Part shown: positions 9,949 through 22,908 of the stretch, in pieces | Layout of the letters: the number at the start of each line of letters is the position of its first letter | How positions within the stretch are numbered: position 1 is the first letter of the stretch | Assembly: GCA_018894105.1 (NCBI GenBank) | Contig: CM032128.1 | Span: 16,969,001 to 17,033,000 of the forward strand | Origin: Jacaranda mimosifolia | Taxonomy: Eukaryota; Streptophyta; Magnoliopsida; Lamiales; Bignoniaceae | DNA: 64,000 bases | Direction of reading: 5' to 3' | Program-made: the position numbers and the translations under genes | The notes under the pieces: generated by a model | Database searches by the model: none | The model's input: only the letters and a program-made list of their open reading frames with translations | Told to the model about the DNA's origin: nothing

Positions 9949-11245
9949 ATGTCTCGCATACCTTATGTTTCCGCTATTAGTAGCATAATGTATCCAGTTC
10001 AATGTACAGGATTGCATGTAGCACACTCGGCAAGCATTACGAGTAGGTTCCGATCCAATCCTATTGATAGTCATTGGATTGCCGTAACAGCAATTCTAAA
10101 GTACTTGAGAATGACTAATGATTTATTTTTAGTATACGGCAATGGAGAATTCAAACAAAAGGAGTTTTCAGATTCGAGTTTCCAATCCGATGTAGATAAC
10201 CTCAAATCCACTTCTGGATTTATATTTTGCCTTAATGGTGGCGCGGTAAGTTGGAAGACTTCCAAACAAGATACTAAAGAGTTTCAGTATGGAAGAATCC
10301 AATAATGGATTTCTTCCCATAGGACGAGGCATTCATTCTTAAAGTCTACGGTCCCAAGGCCGAGGAGGAAAAATAAAGGATGTCTCGCATACCTTATGTT
10401 TCCGCTATTAGTAGCATAATGTTTCCAGTTTAATGTATAAGATTGGATATAGCACACTCGGTAAGCATTACGAGTAGGTTCCACTCCAATCCTATTGATA
10501 GCCATTGGATAGCCGTTAAAGTAATCCTAAATTATCTGAGAAGGGCTAAGGACTAATTTTTAGTATATGGCAAAGGAGAATTGAAACTAAAGGAGTTTCC
10601 AGATTCGAGTTTCCAATCTATTGTAGATGACCTCAAATCCACTTCTGGATTTATTGTTTGCCTTAATAGTGGCACGGTGAGTTGGAAGAGTTCCAAACAA
10701 GATACTAAAGAGGTTCAGTATGAAAGAATCCAATAATGGATTTCTTCCCATGGGACAAGGCATTCATCTCTCAACGTATATGTTCCCCACGGCAGAGGAA
10801 GAAAAATGAAGGATGTCTCGCATACCTAATGTTTCCGCTATTAGTAGCATAATGTATCCAGTTTAATGCACAAGATTGGATGTAGCACATTCGGCAAGCA
10901 TTACGAGTAGGTTCCAATCCAATCCTATTGATTGTCATTGGATAGCCGTTACAACAATTCTAAAGTACTTAAGAATGGCTAAGGATTTATTTTTAGTATA
11001 CGGCAGTGGAGAATTCAAACAAAAGGAGTTTTCATATTCGAATTTCCAATCCAATGTAGATGACCTCAAATCCACTTCTGGATTTATATTTTGCCTTAAT
11101 GGTGGCACGGTGAGTTGGAAGAGTTCCAAGCAAGATACTAAAGAGGTTCAGTTTGTAAAAATCCAATATTGGATTTCTTCCCATAGGACAAGGCATTCGT
11201 CTCTCAACGTCTATGGCACCCACTGCAGAGGAAGAAAAATGAAGG
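9949..11245 (+). repeat. D-E-A-type trimer, probable source of the central higher-order repeat
   Basis: Register points are 9949, 10380 and 10813. The monomer at 9949 has the private CTGLHVAHSAS and GGAVSWKTSKQDTKEFQ features seen again in every D monomer of the central region (20747, 26374, 27670, 29832, 31128). The monomer at 10380 carries the stop-containing E features: TAA before the register, TTTAATGTATAAG, a GACTAATTTTTAG stop and GGCAAAGGAGAATTG. The monomer at 10813 resembles A but with an FKQKEFSY tail. The D-E pair is thus present about 10.8 kb upstream of its amplified copies. Confidence 0.85.
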
Positions 11246-14200
11246 ATGTCTCGCATACCTTGTGTTTCCGCTATTAGTAGCATAATGTCGATGTACAAGA
11301 TTGGATGTAGCACACTCGGTAAGCATTACGAGTAGGTTCCAATCCAATCCTATTGATAGTCGTTGGATAGCCGTTAAAGTAATTCTAAAGTATCTGAGAA
11401 GGACTAAGGACTAATTTTTAGTATACGGCAATAGAGAATAGAAACTATAGGAGTTTCCGGATTTGAGTTTCCAATTTATTGTAGATGACCTCAAATCCAC
11501 TTCTGGATTTATATTCTGCCTCAATGGTGGCACGGTGAGTTGGAAGAGTTGCAAGCAAGATACTAAAGAGGTTCAGTATGGAAGAATGCAATAATGGATT
11601 TCTTCCCATGGGACAATGCATTCGTCTCTCAAAGTCTACGGCCCCCAAGGCAGAGAAGAAAAATGAAGGATGTCTCGCATGCCTTATGTTTCCGTTATTA
11701 GTAGCATAATGTATCCAATTCAATGTACAAGATTGGATATAGCACACTCGGCAAGCATTACAAGTAGGTTCCGTTCTAATCCTATTGATAGTCATTGGAT
11801 TGCCGTTACAATAATTCTAAAGTACTTGAGAATGACTAATGATTTATTTTTAGTATACGGCAATGGAGAATTCAAACAAAAGGAGTTTTCATATTCGAGT
11901 TTCCAATCCAATGTAGATAAACTCAAATCCACTTCTGGATTTATATTTTGCCTTAATGGTGGCACGGTGAGTTGGAAGAGTTCCAAACAAGATACTAAAG
12001 AGTTTCAGTGTGGAAGAATCCAATAATGGACTTCTTCCCATGGGATAAGGCATTCATTCTTAAAGTCTATGGTCCCAAGGCAGAGGAGGAAAAATGAAGG
12101 ATGTCTCGCATACCTTATGTTTCCGCTATTAGTAGCATAATGTTTCCAGTTCAATGTACAAGATTGGATGTAGCACACTCGGTAAGCATTACGAGTAGGT
12201 TCCACTCCAATCCTATTGATAGTCATTGGATAGCCGTTAAAGTAATCCTCTTGTATCTAAGAAGGACTATGGACTAATTTTTAGTATATGGCAAAGGAGA
12301 ATTGAAACTAAAGGAGTTTTCGGATTCGAGTTTCCAATCTATTGTGGATGACCTCAAATCCACTTCTGGATTTATATTCTGCTTTAATGGTGGCACGGTG
12401 AGTTGGAAGAGTTCCAAACAAGATACTAAACAGGTTCAGTATGAAAGAATCCAATAATGGATTTCTTCCCATGGGGCAAGGCATTCATCTCCCAACGTAT
12501 ACGGCCCCCACGGCAGCGGAAGAAAAATGAAGGATGTCTCGCATACCTAATGTTTCCGCTATTAGTAGCATAATGTATCCAGTTCAATGTACAAGATTGG
12601 ATGTAGCACATTCGGCAAGCATTACGAGTAGGTTCCGATCCAATCGTATTGATAGTCATTGGACAGTCGTTACAGCAATTCTAAAGTACTTAAGAATGGC
12701 TAAGGATTTATTTTTAGTAAACGTCAATGGAGAATTCAAACAAAAGGAGTTGTCATATTCGACTTTCCAATCCAATGTAGATGACCTCAAATCCACTTCT
12801 GGATTTATATTCTGCTTTAATGGTGGCACGGTGAGTTGGAAGAGTTCCAAATAAGATACTAAAGAGGTTCAGTCTGAAAGAATCCAATAATGGATTTCTT
12901 CCCATAGGACAAGGCATTCGTCTCTCAAAGTCTATGGTCCCAAGGCAAAGAAGGAAAAATGAAGGATGTCTTGGATACCTAATGTTTCCGCTATTAGTAG
13001 CATAATGTATCCAGTTCAATGTACAAGATTGGATGTAGCACACTCGGCAAGCATCACGAGTAGGTTCCGATCCAATCCTATTGATAGTCATTGGATTGCC
13101 GTTACAATAATTCTAAAGTACTTGAGAATGACTAATGATTTATTTTTAGTATACGGTAATGGAGAATTCAAACAAAAGGAGTTTTTAGATTCGAGTTTCC
13201 AATCCAATGTAGATGAACTCAAATCCACTTCTGGATTTATATTTTGCCTTAATGGTGGCACGGTGAGTAGGAAGAGTTCCAAATAAGATACTAAAGAGTT
13301 TAAGTGTGGAAGAATCCAATAATGGACTTCTTCCCATGGGATAAGGCATTCATTCTTAAAGTCTATGGTCCCAAGGCAGAGGAGGAAAAATGAAGTATGT
13401 CTCGCATACCTTATGTTTCCGCTATTAGTAGCATAATGTATCCAGTTCAATGCACAAGATTGGATGTAGCACATTCGGCAAGCATTACGAGTAGGTTCCG
13501 ATCCAATCCTACTGATAGTCTTTGGATAGCCGTTACAGCAATTCTAAAGTACTTAAGAATGGCTAAGGATTTATTTTTAATATACGGCAATGGAGAATTC
13601 AAACAAAAGGAGTTTTCATATTTGAGTTTCCAATCCAATATAGATGACCTTAAATCCACGTATGGATTTTTATTTTTCCTTAATGGTGGCACGGTGAGTT
13701 GGAAGAGTTCCAAACCAGATACTAAAAAGTTTCAGTATGGAAGAATCCAATAATGGATTTCTTCCCATGGGACAAAGTATTCGTCTCTCAAAGTCTATGG
13801 TCCCAAGGCAGAGGAGGAAAAATGAAGGATGTCTCGCACACCTTATGTTTCCGCTATTAGTAGCATAATGTATCCAGCTCGATGTACAAGATTGGATGTA
13901 GCACACTCGGTAAGCATTACGAGCAGGTTCCACTCCAATCCTATTGATAGTCATTGGATAGCCGTTAAAGTAATCCTCTAGTATCTGAGAAGGACTAAGG
14001 ACTAATTTTTAGTATATGGCAAAGGAGAATTGAAACTAAAGGAGTTTCCGGATTCGAGTTTCCAATCTATTGTAGATGACCTCAAATCCACTTCTGGATT
14101 TATATTTTGCCTTAATGGTGGCACGGTGAGTTGGAAGAGTTCCAAACAAGATACTAAACAGGTTCAGTATGGAAGAATCCAATAGTGGATTTCTTTACAT

Positions 14201-17200
14201 GGGACAAGGCATTCATCTCTCAACGTATATGGCCCCCACGGCAGAGGAAGAAAAATGAAGGATGTCTCGCATACCTAATGTTTCCGCTATTAGTAGCATA
14301 ATGTATCCAGTTCAATGTACAAGATTGGATGTAGCACATTCTGCAAGCATTACGAGTAGGTTCCGATCCAATCGTATTGATAGTCATTGGATAGCCGTTA
14401 CAGCAATTCTAAAGTACTTACGAATGGGTAAGGATTTATTTTTAGTATACGGCAATTGAGAATTCAAACAAAAGGAGTTTTCAAATTCGAATTTCCAATC
14501 CAATGTAGATGAACTCAAATCCACTTTTGGATTTATATTTTGCCTTAATAGTGGCACAATGAGTTGGAATAGTTCCAAATAAGATACTAAAGAGGTTCAG
14601 TATGGAAGAATGCAATAATGGATTTCCTCCCATGGGACAAGGCATTCGTCTCTCAAAGTCTACGGCCCCCAACGCAGAGAAGAAAAATGAAGGATGTCTC
14701 GCATACCTTATGTTTCCGCTATTAGTAGCATAATGTATCCAGTTCAATGTACAAGATTGGATATAGCACACTCGACAAGCATTACGAGTAGGTTCCGATC
14801 CAATCCTATTGATAGTCATTGGGTAGCCGTTACAACAATTCTAAAGTACTTGAGAATGACTAATGATTTATTTTTAGTATACGGCAGTGGAGAATTCAAA
14901 CAAAAGGAGTTTTCAGATTCGAGTTTCCAATCCAATGTAGATAACCTCAAATCCACTTCTGGATTTATATTTTGCCTTAATGGTGGCACGGTGAGTTGGA
15001 AGAGTTCTAAACAACATACTAAAGAGTTTCAGTGTGGAAGAATCCAATAATGGACTTCTTCCCATGGGACAAGGCATTCGTCTCTCAACGTCTATGGCCC
15101 CCACTGCAGAGGAAGAAAAATGAAGGATGTCTCACATACCTTATGTTTTCGCTATTAGTTGCATAATGTTTCCAGTTCAATGTACAAGATTGGATGTAGC
15201 ACACTCGGTAAGCATTACGAGTAGGTTCCGATCCAATCTTATTGATAATCATTGGATTGCCGTTGCAGCAATTCTGAAGTACTTAAGAATGGCTAAGGAT
15301 TCATTTTTAGTATACGGCAATGGAGAATTCAAACAAAAGGAGTTTTCATATTCGACTTTCCAATCCAATGTAGATGACCTAAAATCCACTTCTGGATTTA
15401 TATTTTGCCTTAATGCTGGCACGGTGAGTTGGAAGAGTTCCAAGCAAGATACTAAAGAGGTTCAGTTTGTAAAAATCCAATATTGGATTTCTTCCCATGG
15501 GACAAGGCATTCGTCTCTCAATGTCTATGGCCCCCACTGCAGAGGAAGAAAAATGAAGGATGTCTCGCACACCTTATGTTTCCGCTATTAGTTGCATAAT
15601 GTTTCCAGTTCAATGTACAAGATTGGATGTAGCACAATCGGTAAGCATTACGAGTAGGTTCCAATCCAATCCTATTGATAGTCATTGGATAGCTGTTAAA
15701 GTAATTCTAAAGTACTTGAGAATGACTAGGGATGTACTTTTAGTATACGGCAATGGAGAATTCAAACTAAAGGAGTTTTTTGAATCGTGATTCCAATCCA
15801 ATATGGATGAACTCAAATCCACTTCTGGATTTATATTTTGCCTTAGTAGTGGCACGGTGAGTTGGAAGAGTTCCAAACAAGATACTAAAGAGGTTTAGTA
15901 TTAAAGAATGCAGTAATGGATTTCTTCCCATGGGACAAGGCATTCGTCTCTCAACGTATATGGCCCCCACGGTAGAGGAAGAAAAATGAAGGATGTCTCG
16001 CATACCTAGTGATTCCGCTATTAGTAGCATAATGTATCCCGTTCAATGCACAAGATTGAATGTAGCACATTCGGCAAGCATTACGAGTAGGTTCCGATCC
16101 TATTGATAGTCATTGGATAGCCGTTGCAGCAATTCTAAAGTACTTAAGAATGGCTAAGTATTCATTTTTAGTATACGTCAATGAAGAATTCAAACAAAAG
16201 TAGTTTTCGTATTCGACTTTCCAATCCAATGTAGATGACCTCAAATCCACTTCTGGATTTATATTTTGCCTTAATGGTGGCACGGTGAGTTGGAAGAGTT
16301 CCAAACAAGATACTTAAGAGTTTTAGTGTGGAAAAATCCAATAATGGACTTCTTCCCATGGGACAAGGCATTCATTCTTAAAGTCTAGATCCCAAGGCAG
16401 AGGAGGAAAAATGAAGGATGTCTCGCATACCTTATGTTTCCGCTATTAGTTGCATCATGTTTCTAATTCAATGTACAAGATTAGATGTGGCACACTCGGT
16501 AAGCAATACGAGTAGGTTCCAATCCAATCCTATTGATAGTCGTTGGATGGCTTTAAAGCAATTCTAAAGTACCTGAGAATGACTAAGGACTGATTTTTAG
16601 TATACGGCAATGGAGAATTGAAACTAATGGAGTTTTCGGATTCGAGTTTCCAATTTATTGTAGATGACCTCAAATCCACTTCTGGATTTATATTTTGCCT
16701 TAATGGTGGCACGATGAGTTGGAAGAGTTCCCGGCAAGATACTAAAGAGGTTCAGTATGTAAAAATCCAATATTGGATTTCTTCCCATGGGACAAGGCAT
16801 TCGTCTCTCAACGTCTATGGCCCCCACTACAGAGGAAGAAAAATGAAGGATGTCTCGCATACCTTATGTTGTTGCTATTAGTAGCATAATGTTTCCAGTT
16901 CAATGTACAAGATTGGATGTAGCACACTCGGTAACCATTACGAGTAGGTTCCAATCCAATCCAATTGATAGTCATTGGATAGCTGTTAAAATAATTCTAA
17001 AGTACTTGAGAATGACTAAGGATGTACTTTCAGGATACGGCAATGGAGAATTCAAACTAAAGGAGTTTTTGGAATCGTGATTCCAATCCAATGTAGATGA
17101 ACTCAAATCCACTTCTGGATTTATATTTTGCCTTAATAGTGGCACGGTGAGTTGGAAGAGTTCCAAACAAGATAGTAAAGAGTTTCAGTATGGAAGAATC

Positions 17201-17281
17201 CAATAATGGATTCTACCCATGGGACAAGGCATTCGTCTCTCAAATTCTATGGCCCCCAAGGCAGAGGTGGAAAAATGAAGG
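11246..17281 (+). repeat. 14-monomer block L, copy 1
   Basis: Register points are 11246, 11670, 12101, 12534, 12966, 13397, 13829, 14262, 14694, 15127, 15560, 15993, 16418 and 16850. Each has a counterpart in 32425-38409 at a constant offset of 21179 (to about 13.5 kb), then 21122, then 21127. Shared private features include a 9-bp shortening near ATAATGTCGATGTAC in the first monomer, CGGCAGCGGAAG before 12534, CATCACGAGTAGG in 12966, and TTGCATCATGTTTCTAATTC in 16418. The offset steps correspond to a 57-bp deletion in copy 2 and a 5-bp deletion in copy 1 near 16098. Confidence 0.88.
15127..15591 (+). pseudogene. Longest open frame in copy 1 (154 codons), reading across a monomer junction
   Basis: The frame begins in the usual pol phase (MSHIPYVFAIS...SSKQDTKEV). 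It then continues out of the pol frame into the head of the next monomer (QFVKIQYWISSHGTRHSS...KDVSHTLCFRY), because the usual CAATAATGG has become CAATATTGG, replacing the stop TAA with TAT. The C-terminal 40-odd residues are therefore frame-shifted RT sequence and not a natural domain. The same frame exists in the duplicate at 36249-36713. It is a by-product of one substitution; there is no evidence that it is expressed. Confidence 0.75.
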
Positions 17282-19015
17282 ATGTCTCGCATACCTTATG
17301 TTTCTGATATTAGTAGCATAATGTATCTAGTTCAATGTACAAGATTGGATGTAGCACACTCAGCAAGCATTACGAGTAAGTTCCAATCCAATCCTATTGA
17401 TAGTCAATGGAAAGCCGTTAAAGTAACTCTAAAGTATCTGAGAAGGACTAAGGACTAATTTTTAGTATACGGCAAAGGAGAATTGAAACTAAAGGAGTTT
17501 CCAGATTCGAGTTTCCAATCTATTGTAGATGACCTCAAATCCACTTCTGGATTTATATTTTGCCTTAATGGTGGCACGGTGAGTTGGAAGAGTTACAAAC
17601 AAAATACTAAAGAGGTTCAGTATGGAAGAATCCCATATTGGATTTCTTCCCTTGGGACAAGGCATTCGTCTCTCAACGCATATGGCGCCCACGACAGAAG
17701 AAGGAAAATGAAGGATGTCTCGCATACCTAATGTTTTCGCTATTAGTAGCATAATGTATCTACTTCAATGTACAAGATTGGATGTAGCACACTCGGTAAG
17801 CATTACGAGTAGTAGGCTCCAATCCAATCCTATTGATAGTCGTTGGATGGTTTTAAAGCAATTCTAAAGTACTTGAGAATGACTAAGGATTTATTTTTAG
17901 TATACGGCAACAACAGAGAATTCATAGTAAAGGAGTTTTTGGATTTGACTTTCCAATCCAATATAGAAGAACTCAAATCCACTTTTGGATTTATATTTTG
18001 CCTTAATAGTGGCACAATGAGTTGGAAGAGTTCCAAATAAGATACTAAAGAGATTCAGTATGGAATAATGCAATAATGGATATCTTCCCATGGGACAAGG
18101 CATTCGTCTCTCAAAGTCTACGGCCCCCAAGGCAGAGAAGAAAAATGAAGGATGTCTCGCATACCTTATGTTTCCGCTATTAGTAGCATAATGTATCAAG
18201 TTAAATGTACAAGATTGGATGTAGCACACTCGGCAAGCATTACGAGTAGGTTCCGATCCAATCCTATTGATACTCATTGGATAGCCGTTACAACAATTCT
18301 AAAGTACATGAGAATGACTAATGATTCATTTTTTGTATACGGTAATGGAGAATTCAAAGAAAAGGAGTTTTTAGATTCGAGTTTCCAATCCAATGTAGAT
18401 AACCTCAAATCCATTTCTGGATTTATAGTTTGCCTTAATGGTGGCATGGTGAGTTGGAAGAGTTCCAAACAAGATACTAAAGAGTTTCAGTGAGGAAGAA
18501 TCCAATAATAGACTTCTTCCCATGGGATAAGGCATTCATTCTTAAAGTCTATGGTCCCAAGGCAGAGGAGGAAAAATAAATGATGTCTCGCATACCTTAT
18601 TTTTCCGCTATTAGTAGCATAATGTTTCCAGTTCGATGTACAGGATTGGATGTAGCACACTCGGTAAGCATTACGAGTAGGTTCCACTCCAATCCTATTG
18701 ATAGTCATTAGATAGCCGTTAAAGTAATCCTAAAGTATCTGAGAAGGACTAAGGACTAATTTATAGTATATGGCAAAGGAGAATTGAAACTAAAGGAGTT
18801 TCCAGATTCGAGCTTCCAATTTATTGTAGATGACCTCAAATCCACTTTTGGATTTATATTTTGCCTTAATGGTGGCACGGTGATTTGGATGAGTTCCAGG
18901 TAAGATACTGAAGAGGTTCAGTATGTAAAAATCCAATATTGGATTTCTTCCCATGGGACAAGGCATTCGTCTCTCAACGTCTATGGCCCCCACTGCAGAG
19001 GAAGAAAAATGAAGG
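17282..19015 (+). repeat. Four-monomer module F-G-H-I, copy 1
   Basis: Register points are 17282 (F), 17715 (G), 18152 (H) and 18583 (I), with spacings 433, 437, 431 and 433. F has TTTCTGATATTAG and CAATGGAAAGCCG. G carries a 3-bp AGT expansion (GAGTAGTAGG) and GGCAACAACAGAG, giving its 437-bp length. H has TACTCATTGG and YMRMTND. I has a TAA before the register plus CATTAGATAGCC. The module recurs at 22909-24642 (offset 5627) and 39276-41009 (offset 21994). Confidence 0.87.
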
Positions 19016-22000
19016 ATGTCTCGCCTACCTTATGTTTCCGCTATTAGTTGCATAATATTTCCAGTTCAATGTATAAGATTGGATATAGCACACTCGGTAA
19101 GCATTACGAGTAGGTTCCACTCCAATCCTGTTGATAGCCATTGGATGGCCGTTAAAGTAATCCTAAAGTATCTGAGAAGGGCTAAGGACTAATTTTTAGT
19201 ATATGGCAAAGGAGAATTGAAACTAAAGGAGTTTCCAGATTCGAGTTTCCAATCTATTGTAGATGACCTCAAATCCACTTCTGGATTTATATTTTGCCTT
19301 AATAGTGGCACGGTGAGTTGGAAGAGTTCCAAACAAGATACTAAAGAGGTTCAGTATGAAAGAATCCAATAATGGATTTCTTCCTATGGGACAAGGCATT
19401 CGTCTCTCAACGTATATGGCCCTCACGGCAGAGGAAGAAAAATGAAGGATGGCTCGCATACCTAATGTTTCCGCTATTAGTAGCATAATGTATCCAGTTC
19501 AATGCACAAGATTGGATGTAGCACATTCGGCAAGCATTACGAGTAGGTTCCGATCCAATCCTATTGATTGTCATTGGATAGCCGTTGCAGCAATTCTAAA
19601 GTACTTAAGAATGGCTAAGGATTCATTTTTAGTATACGTCAATGGAGAATTCAAACTAAAGGAGTTTTTGGAATCGTGATTCCAATCCAATATGGATGAA
19701 CTCAAATCCACTTCTGGATTTGTATTTTGCCTTAATAGTGGCACGGTGAGTTGGAAGAATTCCAAACAAGATACTAAAGAGGTTCAGTATTAAAAAATCC
19801 AATATTGGATTTCTTCCCTTGGGACAAGGCATTCGTCTGTCAACGTCTATGGCCCCCACTGCAGAGGAGGAAAAATGAAGGATGTCTCGCATACCTTATG
19901 TTTCCGCTATTAGTAGCATAATGTTTCCAGTTCAATGTACAAGAGTGGATGTAGCACACTCGGTAAGCATTACGAGTGGGTTCCAATCCAATCCTATTGA
20001 TAGTCATTGGATAGCTATTAAAGTAATTCTAAAGTACTTGAGAATGACTAAGGATGTACTTTTAGTATACGGCAATGGAGAATTCAAACTAAAGGAGTTT
20101 TTGGAATCCTGATTCCAATCCAATGTGGATGAACTCAAATCAACTTCTGGATTTATATTTTGCCTTAATAGTGGCATGGTTAGTAGGAAGGGTTCCAAAC
20201 AAGATACTAAAGAGGTTCAGTATGAAAGAATCCAATAATGGATTTCTTCCCATGGGACAAGGCATTCGTCTCTCAACGTATATGGCCCCCACGGCAGAGG
20301 AAGAAAAATGAAGGATGGCTCGCATACCTAATCTTTCCGCTATTAGTAGCATAATGTATGCAGTTCAATGCACAAGATTGGATGTAGCACATTCGGCAAG
20401 CATTACGAGTAGGTTCCGATCCAATCCTATTGATAGTCATTGGATGGTCGTTACAGCAATTCTAAAGTACTTAAGAATGGCTAAGGATTTATTTTTAATA
20501 TACGGTAATGGAGAATTCAAACAAAAGGAGTTTTCATATTTGAGTTTCCAATCCAACGTAGATGACCTTAAATCCACGTATGGATTTATATTTTGCCTTA
20601 ATGGTGGCACGGTGAGTTGGAAGAGTTCCAAACCAGATACTAAAAAGTTTCAGTATGGAAGAATCCAATAATGGATTTCTTCCCATGGGACAAGGCATTC
20701 GTCTCTCAAAGTCTATGGTCCCAAGGCAGAGGAGGAAAAATGAAGGATGTCTCACATACCTTATGTTTCCGCTATTAGTAGCATAATGTTTCCAGTTCAA
20801 TGTACAGGATTGCATGTAGCACACTCGGCAAGCATTACGAGTAGGTTCCGATCCAATCCTATTGATAGTCATTGGATTGCCGTAACAGCAATTCTAAAGT
20901 ACTTGAGAATGACTAATGATTTATTTTTAGTATACGGCAATGGAGAATTCAAACAAAAGGAGTTTTCAGATTCGAGTTTCCAATCCGATGTAGATAACCT
21001 CAAATCCACTTCTGGATTTATATTTTGCCTTAATGGTGGCGCGGTAAGTTGGAAGACTTCCAAACAAGATACTAAAGAGTTTCAGTATGGAAGAATCCAA
21101 TAATGGATTTCTTCCCATGGGACGAGGCATTCATTCTTAAAGTCTACGGTCCCAAGGCCGAGGAGGAAAAATAAAGGATGTCTCGTATACCTTATGTTTT
21201 CGCTATTAGTAGCATAATGTTTCCAGTTTAATGTATAAGATTGGATATAGCACACTCGGTAAGCATTACGAGTAGGTTCCACTCCAATCCTGTTGATAGC
21301 CATTGGATGGCCGTTAAAGTAATCCTAAAGTATCTGAGAAGGGCTAAGGACTAATTTTTAGTATATGGCAAAGGAGAATTGAAACTAAAGGAGTTTCCAG
21401 ATTCGAGTTTCCAATCTATTGTAGATGACCTCAAATCCACTTCTGGATTTATATTTTGCCTTAATAGTGGCACGGTGAGTTGGAAGAGTTCCAAACAAGA
21501 TACTAAAGAGGTTCAGTATGAAAGAATCCAATAATGGATTTCTTCCTATGGGACAAGGCATTCGTCTCTCAACGTATATGGCCCTCACGGCAGAGGAAGA
21601 AAAATGAAGGATGGCTCGCATACCTAATGTTTCCGCTATTAGTAGCATAATGTATCCAGTTCAATGCACAAGATTGGATGTAGCACATTCGGCAAGCATT
21701 ACGAGTAGGTTCCGATCCAATCCTATTGATTGTCATTGGATAGCCGTTGCAGCAATTCTAAAGTACTTAAGAATGGCTAAGGATTCATTTTTAGTATACG
21801 TCAATGGAGAATTCAAACTAAAGGAGTTTTTGGAATCGTGATTCCAATCCAATATGGATGAACTCAAATCTACTTCTGGATTTGTATTTTGCCTTAATAG
21901 TGGCACGGTGAGTTGGAAGAATTCCAAACAAGATACTAAAGAGGTTCAGTATTAAAAAATCCAATATTGGATTTCTTCCCTTGGGACAAGGCATTCGTCT

Positions 22001-22908
22001 GTCAACGTCTATGGCCCCCACTGCAGAGGAGGAAAAATGAAGGATGTCTCGCATACCTTATGTTTCCGCTATTAGTAGCATAATGTTTCCAGTTCAATGT
22101 ACAAGAGTGGATGTAGCACACTCGGTAAGCATTACGAGTGGGTTCCAATCCAATCCTATTGATAGTCATTGGATAGCTATTAAAGTAATTCTAAAGTACT
22201 TGAGAATGACTAAGGATGTACTTTTAGTATACGGCAATGGAGAATTCAAACTAAAGGAGTTTTTGGAATCCTGATTCCAATCCAATGTGGATGAACTCAA
22301 ATCAACTTCTGGATTTATATTTTGCCTTAATAGTGGCATGGTTAGTAGGAAGGGTTCCAAACAAGATACTAAAGAGGTTCAGTATGAAAGAATCCAATAA
22401 TGGATTTCTTCCCATGGGACAAGGCATTCGTCTCTCAACGTATATGGCCCCCACGGCAGAGGAAGAAAAATGAAGGATGGCTCGCATACCTAATCTTTCC
22501 GCTATTAGTAGCATAATGTATGCAGTTCAATGCACAAGATTGGATGTAGCACATTCGGCAAGCATTACGAGTAGGTTCCGATCCAATCCTATTGATAGTC
22601 ATTGGATGGTCGTTACAGCAATTCTAAAGTACTTAAGAATGGCTAAGGATTTATTTTTAATATACGGCAATGGAGAATTCAAACAAAAGGAGTTTTCATA
22701 TTTGAGTTTCCAATCCAACGTAGATGACCTTAAATCCACGTATGGATTTATATTTTGCCTTAATGGTGGCACGGTGAGTTGGAAGAGTTCCAAACAAGAT
22801 AGTAAAGAGTTTCAGTATGGAAGAATCCAATAATGGATTCTACCCATGGGACAAGGCATTCGTCTCTCAAATTCTATGGCCCCCAAGGCAGAGGTGGAAA
22901 AATGAAGG
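19016..22908 (+). repeat. First higher-order region: J/E hybrid, A-B-C-D-E, A-B-C'
   Basis: Register points are 19016 (J/E hybrid), 19449 A, 19882 B, 20315 C, 20747 D, 21178 E, 21611 A, 22044 B and 22477 C'. A is MARIPNVSA with IDCHW and a frame ending FLES-stop. B is CTRVDVAHS with ITSGFQ. C is MARIPNLSA with IYGNGEFKQKEFSYLS. D is CTGLHV. E is frame-disrupted, with TATAAGATTGG. The step from 19449 to 21611 is 2162 bp, the length of A-B-C-D-E. C' switches at about 22764-22795 to the tail of the 16850-type monomer (AACAAGATAGTAAAG), joining into the second F module. Confidence 0.87.
20123..20311 (+). pseudogene. RT-derived head of a monomer in the pol frame
   Basis: A 62-codon frame whose second half reads NKILKRFSM, then NNGFLPMGQGIRLS and MAPTAEEEK, then the TGA shared by nearly all monomers. 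This is the C-terminal edge of the copia reverse transcriptase (compare the family's DKVLKRF.M...GFLP..HGI.LS). It shows that the monomer head and the MSRIPY portion belong to one contiguous pol segment interrupted only by that stop. Further copies lie at 22285, 25750, 29208 and 42117. Confidence 0.8.

Noticed and set aside
20123..20311. A separate small membrane protein (LYFALIVAWLVG segment)
   Set aside because: That segment is the RNase H portion read out of frame before the frame enters the true RT-derived KILKRFSM head. It recurs with the B-C junction at each HOR copy.
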